From CAXYVC01 sp964292295 (GTDB lineage: Bacteria; Acidobacteriota; Holophagae; Holophagales; Holophagaceae), in NCBI GenBank assembly GCA_964292295.1, contig CAXYVC010000013.1, positions 1 to 42,594 of the forward strand: a stretch of 42,594 nt of DNA, read 5' to 3'. The position numbers and the translations under genes are program-made. A model generated the notes under the pieces. It was not told the DNA's origin. It made no database searches and saw nothing but the letters and a program-made list of their open reading frames with translations. Numbering within the stretch: the stretch's first letter is position 1; each line of letters starts with the position of its first letter. Shown one piece after another: positions 8,522 through 18,382 of this stretch.

Positions 8522-8527
8522 AGAGGC

Positions 8528-9334
8528 ATGGCGGACACCCTCCACATCTGGCGCGATGCCCTGGCGGACCTGGGGGTCATGGGGCTCGTGCCCGATCCCC
8601 CCGCGAGCCCCGCGCCTCGGGCGCCCGAGGCCCTGCCCCCGGAGCCCCTTCGCCGTGCGGCCCCCCCAGCGGCGACGCGGACGGCACCGCCCCGCCCTGC
8701 GGTGGAGCCCTTCGTGCCGCCGACGGATCCCATCGGGTGTCCGCCGCCGGAGGCGCTGGCCTCCGCGGAGGGCCTGGAGGCCCTGGAGGCCTGCACGAAG
8801 GGCTGCCTGGCCTGTCCCCTGGGCAAGGGGCGCCTGCGCTACGTCTTCGGGGAGGGCGCCCCGAGGGCGGCCCTGATGTTCGTGGGGGAGGGGCCGGGGC
8901 GCGACGAGGACCTCCAGGGGCGCCCCTTCGTGGGCCGCGCGGGGGAGCTGCTGGATAAGATGATCGCCGCCATCGGCTACAGCCGGGAACAGGTGTACAT
9001 CGCCAACGTGGTGAAGTGCCGCCCCCCCGACAACCGCACCCCGACGCCCGAGGAGGCCCGCCGCTGCCTGCCCATCCTGCGCCGCCAGATCGAGCTGGTG
9101 CGCCCGAAGGTGATCGTGACCCTCGGCGCCACGCCCCTGCGGGAACTCCTCGGCGTTCCCACCGGGATCACCCGGGTGCGGGGCCAGTGGCAGCGCCTCG
9201 AGATGCTGGGGGGCCTTCCGGTGATGCCCACCTTCCACCCCGCCTACGTGCTGCGCCAGTACACCCAGGACGTGCGCCGCGCCGTCTGGGCCGACCTGAA
9301 GGCCGCCCGGACCTGGGTGGACGCGCACCCCTGA
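8528..9334 (+). CDS. udg: Family-4 uracil-DNA glycosylase (iron-sulfur type)
   Basis: Removes uracil from DNA as the first step of base excision repair. Signature elements: paired cysteines CTKGCLACPL, the active-site stretch GEGPGRDEDLQGRPFVGRAG, two further cysteines 16 residues apart in NVVKCRPPDNRTPTPEEARRC that complete the 4Fe-4S ligands, and the late histidine motif PTFHPAYVLR. The 268 residues exceed the core enzyme (about 200) because of an N-terminal extension of about 85 residues, rich in proline and alanine, that looks like a flexible tether. It is divergent from the ECF sigma gene, and its stop is one base away from the convergent pilZ-type gene. Confidence 0.93.
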   Translation: MADTLHIWRDALADLGVMGLVPDPPASPAPRAPEALPPEPLRRAAPPAATRTAPPRPAVEPFVPPTDPIGCPPPEALASAEGLEALEACTKGCLACPLGKGRLRYVFGEGAPRAALMFVGEGPGRDEDLQGRPFVGRAGELLDKMIAAIGYSREQVYIANVVKCRPPDNRTPTPEEARRCLPILRRQIELVRPKVIVTLGATPLRELLGVPTGITRVRGQWQRLEMLGGLPVMPTFHPAYVLRQYTQDVRRAVWADLKAARTWVDAHP

Positions 9335-9335
9335 C

Positions 9336-9710
9336 TCAGCCGCCGGAGAGGAGGGCGTCCAGGTGCCGGCGCAGGGCCGCCTTCAGCGCCTCGCCGGGGG
9401 CGACGAACTGGAGCCCCAGGCCCAGGACGTCCAGGCCCTCTTTCCCCGGGGCGCCGCCCAGGACGTAGGTCACCCGGGCCGTGAAGGGGTCTCCCGCGAG
9501 CTCCGGGTGCTGGAAGGCGAACTGCTCGAGCAGCGTGTCGGCCCGGAAGAGGCCGCCGTCCCGGTGGTGCACCAGCGCGAAGCAGCCGCCGGCGCTCAGG
9601 TTCGTGATGCGCACGTCCCGGAAGAGGTGTCCCCGCACCAGGAAGCGGACGCAGTGGTCGGGTCCGACGACGATGCGTCGCGCATGGCGGCGTTCCTCGG
9701 GGTTCGTCAT
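9336..9710 (-). CDS. PilZ domain protein (putative cyclic-di-GMP receptor)
   Basis: A 124-residue single-domain protein. It shows the two PilZ ligand-binding motifs: RRHARR near the N-terminus (RxxxR box) and ITNLSAGGCF near residue 35 (D/NxSxxG box). PilZ domains bind cyclic-di-GMP and usually control motility, polysaccharide or virulence outputs by protein contact. There is no attached effector domain here and the neighbours (udg, rplI) give no clue to its partner. A GGAAG about six bases before the ATG can serve as ribosome binding site. Confidence 0.85.
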   Translation of the reverse strand: MTNPEERRHARRIVVGPDHCVRFLVRGHLFRDVRITNLSAGGCFALVHHRDGGLFRADTLLEQFAFQHPELAGDPFTARVTYVLGGAPGKEGLDVLGLGLQFVAPGEALKAALRRHLDALLSGG

Positions 9711-9746
9711 GGCAGCTTCCGGAAGAGTGACCCCGAGCCTACACGC

Positions 9747-9775
9747 TTTCCGGGCCCGCTGGAACGCGCTATGCT
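9747..9775 (+). promoter_or_regulatory. Candidate promoter of rplI
   Basis: TTTCCG (9747-9752) and TATGCT (9770-9775) are separated by 17 bases. The -10 is good and the -35 weak. Transcription would start near 9782, giving a leader of about 135 bases before rplI. Confidence 0.45.
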
Positions 9776-9838
9776 GGACGGCCCAGAACGGCCTAACCCA
9801 CCGCAGGGACAGGGGCCCCGATACCTCAGGGGAGCCCT

Positions 9839-9860
9839 GGCCGGGCCCGGTTGCCCGGCC
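9839..9860 (+). promoter_or_regulatory. Hairpin in the rplI leader
   Basis: Eight-base perfect arms (9839-9846 and 9853-9860) around a six-base loop, about 55 bases before the rplI start. The nine-base word GGCCTAACC occurs twice in the leader, at 9790-9798 and 9857-9865, the second overlapping the 3' arm. This may be a regulatory leader or attenuator; the identity is unknown. Confidence 0.4.
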
Positions 9861-9915
9861 TAACCGAACGGGGACGACGCATCCAGCGCTGGCTGCTCAA
9901 GACGGGAGAGAACCC

Positions 9916-10368
9916 ATGGAAGTGCTTCTCATCGAGAACGTGAACCACCTCGGCCTGCGCGGCGACATCGTGAACGTGAAGGACGGCTACGCCCGCAACT
10001 TCCTGCTGCCCCGCAAGAAGGCCCTGCCCGTGACCGCCGGCAACCGCCGCCAGATCGAGCTGGAGAAGGAGCGCGCCGAGAAGCTGCGCGCCAAGGAGCT
10101 GGCCGCCGCCCAGGAGCTCAAGGCCCGCCTGGAGGCCCAGGCCCTGTCCGTGGCCCGCAAGGCCGGCGAGAACAACCACCTCTTCGGTTCCGTGACCAAC
10201 GGTGACGTGGCCGAGCTGCTGAAGGCCAAGGGCTTCGAGGTCGAGAAGCAGGCCATCAGCCTGCCCCACGTGAAGGAGCTCGGCAGCTTCCCCGTGGAGA
10301 TCCGCCTCTACACCGGCGTCTTCGCCAAGCTGACCCTCGAGGTCACGGCCCTGGCCACCGCCGAGTAA
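9916..10368 (+). CDS. rplI: 50S ribosomal protein L9
   Basis: A 150-residue protein with the L9 N-domain (MEVLLIENVNHLGLRGDIVNVKDGYARNFL pattern, containing the L9 signature G-x2-G-x4-V-x2-GYARNFL), the long charged connecting helix rich in Lys/Glu/Ala, and the C-domain (HLFGSVTNGDVAELL). I chose the ATG at 9916 because it gives the canonical N-terminus and follows GGGAGAG; the frame is open further upstream without meaning. L9 is usually encoded after rpsF and rpsR. Here it is alone behind its own promoter and structured leader, followed by hup. Confidence 0.97.
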   Translation: MEVLLIENVNHLGLRGDIVNVKDGYARNFLLPRKKALPVTAGNRRQIELEKERAEKLRAKELAAAQELKARLEAQALSVARKAGENNHLFGSVTNGDVAELLKAKGFEVEKQAISLPHVKELGSFPVEIRLYTGVFAKLTLEVTALATAE

Positions 10369-10391
10369 CACCGAGAACCGACCGCCCCGCC

Positions 10392-10410
10392 CGGGGCGCG
10401 CTGCGCCCCG
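10392..10410 (+). terminator. Hairpin between rplI and hup
   Basis: Eight-base arms (10392-10399 and 10403-10410) around a three-base loop, 24 bases after the rplI stop. No T-run follows, so it may be a partial terminator or an RNA-stabilising stem rather than a full stop. Confidence 0.4.
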
Positions 10411-10437
10411 CGTTCCATCCCCATGGAAAGGAATGCC

Positions 10438-10737
10438 ATGAGCAAGACCACCACCAAGCCCGAGACCCTCGGCATCCCGGAGCTTTCCGCCAGCCTGGCC
10501 GAGGCCCACGACCTCACCAAGGCCCGCGCCAAGGCCATCCTCGACAGCCTGCGCGACGAGATCGTCCAGGCCCTCCTGGCCGGCAAGCGCGTGAACCTCT
10601 TCGGCCTGGGCACCTACGAGGTGCGCGCCACCAAGGAGAAGATGGGCCGCAACCCCAAGACCGGCGAGAAGATCGCCATCCCCGCCGGCCGCAAGGTCGT
10701 CTTCAAGGTCGCCAAGGGCCTGAAGGATCAGATGTAG
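10438..10737 (+). CDS. hup: HU-family DNA-binding protein
   Basis: A 99-residue histone-like protein with the family features: helical N-terminal dimerisation half, VNLFGLGTYEV, and the DNA-binding arm GRNPKTGEKIAIPAGRKVVFK. It bends and compacts DNA as a dimer. I chose the ATG at 10438 because GGAAAGGAA lies just upstream; the in-frame ATG at 10423 overlaps that signal. It ends in KGLKDQM. There is a modest N-terminal extension (SKTTTKPETLGI) relative to typical 90-residue HU proteins. A terminator-like hairpin follows. Confidence 0.95.
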   Translation: MSKTTTKPETLGIPELSASLAEAHDLTKARAKAILDSLRDEIVQALLAGKRVNLFGLGTYEVRATKEKMGRNPKTGEKIAIPAGRKVVFKVAKGLKDQM

Positions 10738-10762
10738 GACGGCTCCCGAAGGGGAACCCGTG

Positions 10763-10788
10763 GGAAGGCCGCCGCAAGGCGGCCTTCC
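10763..10788 (+). terminator. Terminator-like hairpin after hup
   Basis: Perfect 11-base arms (10763-10773 and 10778-10788) with a GCAA tetraloop, 26 bases after the hup stop. The remaining 180 bases before pruA contain no gene and no promoter that I can defend. Confidence 0.65.
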
Positions 10789-10968
10789 TGCTGGAAGGAA
10801 GACCTTGTGGCCGTGCGGGCGCCTTGGTCGAGAAGGCCCGAACGGCGGGTCCTCTGGCCTTGACGCTTTGCCAAGGCGATGGCCTTTGGGGGTGGGGGCT
10901 GTCCGGGCGGAAGGGCCGGGGTGCATCATGGTCCTGTCACGATCCCCATCCATCCCCAGGAGTTCCCC

Positions 10969-12600
<1,632 letters not shown>

Positions 12601-12630
12601 CGTTTCCGGCGCACAGACGCCAAGATGCAG

Positions 12631-12664
12631 ACGGGACGCGGCTCTTGGCCGCGTCCCGTTCTTG
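12631..12664 (+). terminator. Intrinsic terminator after pruA
   Basis: Perfect 12-base arms (12631-12642 and 12648-12659) around a five-base loop, followed by TTCTT. It lies 30 bases after the pruA stop. Confidence 0.8.
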
Positions 12665-12680
12665 ACAAGGAGTGTTCCCC

Positions 12681-13547
12681 GTGAAGTCCGCCTTCCTCGC
12701 CGGCACCCGCTTCGAGGCCCTCATGGCCTGGATGGACCGCATCGGGTGGGCCAAGCTCCAGAAGCTGGCCCTGGTCCTCCTCACCTGCGTGGTGCTGCTC
12801 TGGTCCGTGAAGCTCGTCACCCGGGCCGTGCGGAAGGCGGTGGACGACGGCAACGACGCCGTCCAGTCCGACGCCGAGCGCCGCGCGGAGACCCTGGGTG
12901 CCGTGCTGGAGAACGCCGCGCGCATCCTGGTGGCGGTCTTCTTCGTGCTGATGACCCTCCAGGAGTTCGGCGTGAACATCGGGCCCCTGGTGGCGGGCGC
13001 GGGCATCGCCGGCGTGGCCCTCGGCTTCGGGGCCCAGAGCCTGGTGAAGGACGTGATCGCGGGCTTCTTCATGCTCATGGAGAACCAGTTCGGCGTGGGT
13101 GACATCATCAGCGTGGACGACAAGCACGCCGGCACCGTGGAGCGCATGACGCTGCGCATCACCCAGATCCGCGACTCGGAGGGCAAGGCCCACTTCCTGC
13201 CCAACGGCACCATCAACCGCGTGGTGGTGCTCTCCAAGGAGTTCGCCCGCGCCCTGGTGGACGTGGAGGTGGCCTACGACACGGACCCCGAGGCCGCCAT
13301 GGCCCTGATCCGCGAGGTGGGGAGCGAGCTCGCCGGGGCCTGGCCGGAGCGCGTGCTGGAGCCCACCGAGGTGCTGGGCGTCGAGGTGCTGGGGCAGAGC
13401 GGCTTCACCCTGCGCTCCCTCACGAAGGTCGCGCCCGGCAAACAGTGGGAGGTGCAGCGCGAGCTGCGCAAGCGCATCCTGCTGGCCTTCCGGGAGGCGG
13501 GCATCGAGATTCCCTTCCCCCAGCGGGTGGTCCGCACCGTTTCCTAG
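12681..13547 (+). CDS. Small-conductance mechanosensitive channel, MscS family
   Basis: A 288-residue inner-membrane protein with two N-terminal helices (about 28-48 and 75-95) and the pore-lining helix with the Gly/Ala-rich pattern GAGIAGVALGFGAQSLVKDVIAGFFMLMENQFGVGDII, which is diagnostic for MscS. The soluble beta domain (HAGTVERMTLRITQIRDSEG, FLPNGTI) and the alpha/beta C-terminal domain follow. The family opens under membrane tension to release osmolytes. I chose the GTG at 12681, because AAGGAG lies eight bases upstream; the GTG at 12672 overlaps that site. It stands alone between a terminator and cydA. Confidence 0.93.
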   Translation: MKSAFLAGTRFEALMAWMDRIGWAKLQKLALVLLTCVVLLWSVKLVTRAVRKAVDDGNDAVQSDAERRAETLGAVLENAARILVAVFFVLMTLQEFGVNIGPLVAGAGIAGVALGFGAQSLVKDVIAGFFMLMENQFGVGDIISVDDKHAGTVERMTLRITQIRDSEGKAHFLPNGTINRVVVLSKEFARALVDVEVAYDTDPEAAMALIREVGSELAGAWPERVLEPTEVLGVEVLGQSGFTLRSLTKVAPGKQWEVQRELRKRILLAFREAGIEIPFPQRVVRTVS

Positions 13548-13647
13548 GGAAACGCCGCGGGGTCCTCGGGCATCCCAGGGGCAGGACTTCGTCTGTCTTT
13601 GCGCCTGCGATCCTGCTAGTACCTAGCCATCCGCTCCCGGAGGCCCC

Positions 13648-14988
13648 ATGGGTGATCCGCTCTTCTGGCACCGACTCCAGTTCGGCTTCACCGCCGCGTT
13701 CCACTACCTCTTCCCCCAGCTCACCATGGGCCTCGCCCTGCTCATCGTGGTGCTGAAGGTCCAGGCGCGGCGCACGGGGAACCCCGTGTACCACGACCTG
13801 GCGCGCTTCTGGATCCGCATCTTCGGCGTCAACTTCGCCGTGGGCGTGGTGACGGGCATCCCCATGGAGTTCCAGTTCGGCACCAACTGGGCGGCCTTCA
13901 GCCGCCACACCGGGGGGGTGATCGGGCAGACGCTGGCCATGGAGGGGCTCTTCGCCTTCTTCCTGGAGAGCACCTTCCTGGGGCTCCTCATCTGGGGCGA
14001 GAAGCGGATCGGCCCGAAGTGGCACGAGCGAAGTGCCTGGGCGCTCTTCGCCGGGAGCTGGCTCAGCGGCTACTTCATCGTGGCCACGAACGCCTTCATG
14101 CAGCGGCCGGTGGGCTACACCGTGGCTGCCGACGGGAGCCTGCAGATCGCCTCCTTCTGGGCCTACGTGCTGAACCCCTGGGCCCTCACCCAGTACGCCC
14201 ACACGATGCTGGGGGCGGTGGTGACGGGCGCCTTCGCCGTGGCCGCGGTGGGGGCCTTCTGGGCGCTGAAGGGCCTGTATCCCGAGCATGCGCGCGTCAA
14301 CCTGAAGGTGGGCGTCGTGGCCGGGCTCCTGGCGAGCCTGCTGGTGGCCTTCCCCACGGGGGACCACCAGGGCAAGCTCGTGGCGCGCCACCAGCCCGCG
14401 ACCCTGGCGGCCATGGAAGGGCGCTTCCACGGGGGCACCCACGCGGAGCTCACGGTCTTCGGGCAGCCGGACGTGGCGCAGCGCCGCATCGAGAATCCGG
14501 TGCGCCTGCCGGGGGTGCTCAGCTTCATCGCCTACGGCTCCTTCAGCGCGGAGGTGAAGGGGCTGGACGCCTTCCCCCAGGACCAGTGGCCGCCCAACCT
14601 CGAACTGATCTACTACGCCTTCCGCGTCATGGTGGGCCTCGGCATGGCCTTCATCGCGGTGGCGGGCCTGGCGGCGCTGATGCTCTGGCGCGGGCGCCTG
14701 GAGCGCAGCCGCTGGGTGCTCTGGCTCCTGCTGCTGGCCTTCCCCTTCCCCTACCTGGCGAACACCGCCGGGTGGATGGTGGCGGAGCTGGGGCGCCAGC
14801 CCTGGCTCGTCTACGGCCTGATGCGCACGGCGGAGGGCGCGAGCCCCCTCGTGCACGCCGGCCAGACGGTCTTCACCACCCTTGGGTTTGCCGGGCTCTA
14901 CCTGCTGCTCGGCACCCTCTTCCTCTTCCTCGTGGGTCGCGAGCTGGCCCACGGTCCCATCCGCGGCCAGGAGGTGAGCCATGGCTGA
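13648..14988 (+). CDS. cydA: Cytochrome bd ubiquinol oxidase subunit I
   Basis: A 446-residue multi-pass membrane protein that carries the haems of the bd-type terminal oxidase and oxidises quinol. Haem and proton-path residues are in place: His19 (FHYLFP), Glu99 and Glu107 (AMEGLFAFFLES), a histidine near 185 (TQYAHTML), and the haem b558 methionine in GWMVAELGRQPW. The protein is about 75 residues shorter than E. coli CydA because the Q-loop is short, which places it with the short-Q-loop/cyanide-insensitive-type oxidases. It overlaps cydB by eight bases. The bd oxidase supports respiration at low oxygen or under stress. The roughly 100 bases upstream show no strong promoter. Confidence 0.96.
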   Translation: MGDPLFWHRLQFGFTAAFHYLFPQLTMGLALLIVVLKVQARRTGNPVYHDLARFWIRIFGVNFAVGVVTGIPMEFQFGTNWAAFSRHTGGVIGQTLAMEGLFAFFLESTFLGLLIWGEKRIGPKWHERSAWALFAGSWLSGYFIVATNAFMQRPVGYTVAADGSLQIASFWAYVLNPWALTQYAHTMLGAVVTGAFAVAAVGAFWALKGLYPEHARVNLKVGVVAGLLASLLVAFPTGDHQGKLVARHQPATLAAMEGRFHGGTHAELTVFGQPDVAQRRIENPVRLPGVLSFIAYGSFSAEVKGLDAFPQDQWPPNLELIYYAFRVMVGLGMAFIAVAGLAALMLWRGRLERSRWVLWLLLLAFPFPYLANTAGWMVAELGRQPWLVYGLMRTAEGASPLVHAGQTVFTTLGFAGLYLLLGTLFLFLVGRELAHGPIRGQEVSHG

Positions 14989-16027
14989 GCTCTGGTTCTG
15001 GATCGTTTCGGTGATGGTGGCGCTCTACGTGGTGCTGGACGGCTTCGACTTCGGCGCCGGCATCCTGCACCTCCTGGTGGCGAAGACCGACGAGGAACGC
15101 CGCACCGTGCTCGCGGCCATCGGGCCCCTGTGGGACGGCAACGAGGTGTGGCTGCTGGCCGGGGGCGGCGCCCTCTTCGCGGCCTTCCCGAAGGTGCTGG
15201 CCGCGGGCTTCAGCGGCTTCTACCTGGCCATGTTCCTGGTGGTGTGGGCCCTGCTGCTCCGGGGCATCTCCATCGAGTTCCGCTCCCACGTGGGGGACGG
15301 CCTGTGGCGTTCCTTCTGGGATGTGGCCTTCGCCGCCTCCAGCGCCCTGCTGCCCGTGCTCCTGGGGGCCGCCCTGGGCAACGTCCTGCGTGGCGTGCCC
15401 CTGGACGCCAGCGGCGCCTTCAACCTGCCCCTCTTCACCCACGGCGGCGTGTCCCATCCCGTAGGCATCCTGGACTGGTACACGGTGCTGGTGGGGCTCT
15501 TCGCCCTGGTGATGATCGCCGGGCACGGCGCGCTCTTCCTGGCCTGGAAGACCGAGGGCCCCGTGCAGGCGCGCAGCGCCTCCGCCGCGCGGGCGGCCTG
15601 GCTCCTGGTGGGCCTCTCCTGGGGGCCCGTGAGCCTCGCCACGGGCGCCGTGAGCCCCGCCCTCTTCGACCGCTTTCCGGAAGCGCCCCTGGCGTGGCTC
15701 GCCGCACTGCTGGTGCTGGCCGGCGTGGGCCTCCTGGCCTACGGCATGAACCGCGGGCGCTGGAAGCTGGCCTTCTTCGGCTCCTGCGGCCTGATCGTGG
15801 GCCTGCTCGCCGGCGCGGCGGCCATGGTCTTCCCGGACCTGCTGCGCAGCACGCTGGACCCCACCCACAGCCTGAACGCCTGGAACGCGGCCTCTCCCGC
15901 AACGGGGCTGCGCAAGGCCCTGGTCTGGTGGCTGGTGGGCTTCCCCCTGGCCGCGCTGTATTTTGCCAATCTCTTCCGCCTGCACCGCGGCAAGGCGAAG
16001 GCTGCGCCGGAGGGCGAGGGCTACTGA
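14981..16027 (+). CDS. cydB: Cytochrome bd ubiquinol oxidase subunit II
   Basis: A 348-residue membrane protein, the second subunit of the bd oxidase. Typical features are the N-terminus LWFWIVSVMVALYVVLDGFDFGAGIL, the WDGNEVWLLAGGGALFAAFP stretch, and GISIEFRSH. It is predicted to have eight to nine membrane helices. It starts within the last codons of cydA, indicating translational coupling. No small CydX-like frame is evident in the 31 bases before rsmI. Confidence 0.96.
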   Translation: MAELWFWIVSVMVALYVVLDGFDFGAGILHLLVAKTDEERRTVLAAIGPLWDGNEVWLLAGGGALFAAFPKVLAAGFSGFYLAMFLVVWALLLRGISIEFRSHVGDGLWRSFWDVAFAASSALLPVLLGAALGNVLRGVPLDASGAFNLPLFTHGGVSHPVGILDWYTVLVGLFALVMIAGHGALFLAWKTEGPVQARSASAARAAWLLVGLSWGPVSLATGAVSPALFDRFPEAPLAWLAALLVLAGVGLLAYGMNRGRWKLAFFGSCGLIVGLLAGAAAMVFPDLLRSTLDPTHSLNAWNAASPATGLRKALVWWLVGFPLAALYFANLFRLHRGKAKAAPEGEGY

Positions 16028-16044
16028 ACGTGCCCGATTTCGGC

Positions 16045-16050
16045 CACAAT
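16045..16050 (+). promoter_or_regulatory. Candidate -10 element of rsmI, leaderless
   Basis: CACAAT ends eight bases before the rsmI ATG, with no Shine-Dalgarno sequence between them. A matching -35 is not visible. Alternatively rsmI is read through from cydB, 31 bases upstream. Confidence 0.28.
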
Positions 16051-16058
16051 GGGGCCTC

Positions 16059-16922
<864 letters not shown>

Positions 16923-16991
16923 AGCGCCTTGATCCGGCCGGGATGCCGCCCGTCGGCGGCGTCCGGAAGGCCCCTTGCTGAAGGACACGCA

Positions 16992-18233
16992 ATGCAGAAG
17001 ACCCTCTCCCGTCTGGCCCTCGCCACGCTGGCGGCCGGAACCCTCCAGGCCCAGGAGCTCAAGCTGAGCGGCCTGCTCATCGCCTGGTACAGCCAGATGA
17101 CGGACAACAACCTGCGCCTGAACGGCACCGTGCCGGGCGGCTACTACAAGCTGGGCGGCACCAAGGGCACCGGAAGCACCGAGCCCTTCACCGAGAACGG
17201 CTTCAGCATCCGGCGCATGGAGATCTCCCTCGCGGCCAAGATCAGCGACGAGCTGAGCGCCAACGTGATGGTGGACCCCAACCAGCCCAACCCCATCCTG
17301 TACGACGCCTACCTCACCTGGAAGCCCAGCGCCGCCTTCGAGGTGAAGATGGGCCAGTTCAAGCCCATCGGCTACGAGGCCTCCCTGGTGGGTTCCGGCG
17401 ACCTGCTCTTCACGGACCGGGCCCAGGTGGTGCGCTATGCCAGCGACTACCGCGACCGCGGCGTGATGGCCACCTTCGTGTTCGGCGACAAGGCCTTCGG
17501 CGGGCGCCTGGGCCTGGGCTGCTTCAACGGCTCCACGGACCGACAGAACGACGCCAACGCCCAGAAGGACGTGGCCCTGCGCCTGGATCTGAACGCCGAG
17601 GGGGGGCACCGCTTCGGCGCCTACGCCCAGCAGGGCATCACCAACGCGGCGGACAAGCCCACCTCGCCCGCCCAGGGCAACGCCTTCGGGACGGCCTCGG
17701 CCACCAACCGGGTGCCCGACGTCCAGGAGATCCTCGACAACAAGGACAAGACGAACACCGTGGGCGCGTACTACGCCTTCGATCGGGACGGCTGGCACTT
17801 CGACACCGAAGTGACCACGGGGCTCCTGGGGCGCCGCAACGCCAGCTTCCGTCTGGCCGAGGGAAAGGCCGCCCGCCAGCACCTGGACCAGCGCTTCCTG
17901 GGCTACCAGGTCACCGGCGCCTACGCGGTGGGCCACCACGTCTTCCGCCTGCGCTACGACGTGATGGACTACAACGCCGGGGACGACTGGTACACCACCT
18001 ACAACCCCTACAAGGAGAGCGCCCCCGGCGTGTCCGCAGGCCGCGACTACACGCCCTGCTACACCGAGGCCACGGCGGGCTACACCTACGTGTTCACGCC
18101 CTCGGCGCGCCGTCGGGCGAACATCAAGCTCGACTACATCTGGCGCAGCAAGAACTTCCTGGCGCCCCGCGCCGGCCAGAGCGGCGAGCAGGGCGCGGAC
18201 AGCGTGGTGGTGGCCTTCCAGGTCGCCTTCTGA
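16992..18233 (+). CDS. Outer-membrane porin, phosphate-selective (OprO/OprP-like) family, first paralogue
   Basis: A 413-residue protein with a signal peptide (residues 1 to about 20, ending LQAQ), a beta-barrel rich in aromatic and alternating residues, and a terminal phenylalanine (VVAFQVAF) typical of outer-membrane insertion signals. Blocks such as GFSIRRMEISLAAKISDELS, FEVKMGQFKPIGYEA and YNAGDDWYTTYNPYKES recall the OprP/porin-P superfamily. AAGGA lies six bases upstream of the ATG. The substrate cannot be predicted; anion or sugar-phosphate passage are possibilities for the family. It is a tandem paralogue of the next gene. Confidence 0.85.
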   Translation: MQKTLSRLALATLAAGTLQAQELKLSGLLIAWYSQMTDNNLRLNGTVPGGYYKLGGTKGTGSTEPFTENGFSIRRMEISLAAKISDELSANVMVDPNQPNPILYDAYLTWKPSAAFEVKMGQFKPIGYEASLVGSGDLLFTDRAQVVRYASDYRDRGVMATFVFGDKAFGGRLGLGCFNGSTDRQNDANAQKDVALRLDLNAEGGHRFGAYAQQGITNAADKPTSPAQGNAFGTASATNRVPDVQEILDNKDKTNTVGAYYAFDRDGWHFDTEVTTGLLGRRNASFRLAEGKAARQHLDQRFLGYQVTGAYAVGHHVFRLRYDVMDYNAGDDWYTTYNPYKESAPGVSAGRDYTPCYTEATAGYTYVFTPSARRRANIKLDYIWRSKNFLAPRAGQSGEQGADSVVVAFQVAF

Positions 18234-18257
18234 CGCGGCTCTGACCTTCCGCTTCCC

Positions 18258-18289
18258 TGCGAAGCCCGGCCTTCCGGCCGGGCTTCGCA
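18258..18289 (+). terminator. Hairpin between the two porin genes
   Basis: Perfect 14-base arms (18258-18271 and 18276-18289) with a TTCC loop, 24 bases after the first porin stop. There is little T-richness after it. It could end the first porin transcript or act as an intercistronic stabiliser. Confidence 0.65.
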
Positions 18290-18382
18290 CTGTCTGGCCT
18301 TGCGGAAAACGCCAGGATTGAACTTCGGGTGGGGCCTGCCGAAGGAATGACATCCATGGTCGAGATCCATGAGGAGGCCGAC

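Noticed and set aside
8474..8526. A cluster of restriction-type hexamers (BamHI, SacII, NotI, SalI, SpeI, XbaI) that looks like a cloning polylinker
   Set aside because: Both flanking genes are complete and in natural spacing, several of the sites are GC-rich words common here, and there is no vector-like sequence. I regard it as coincidence.
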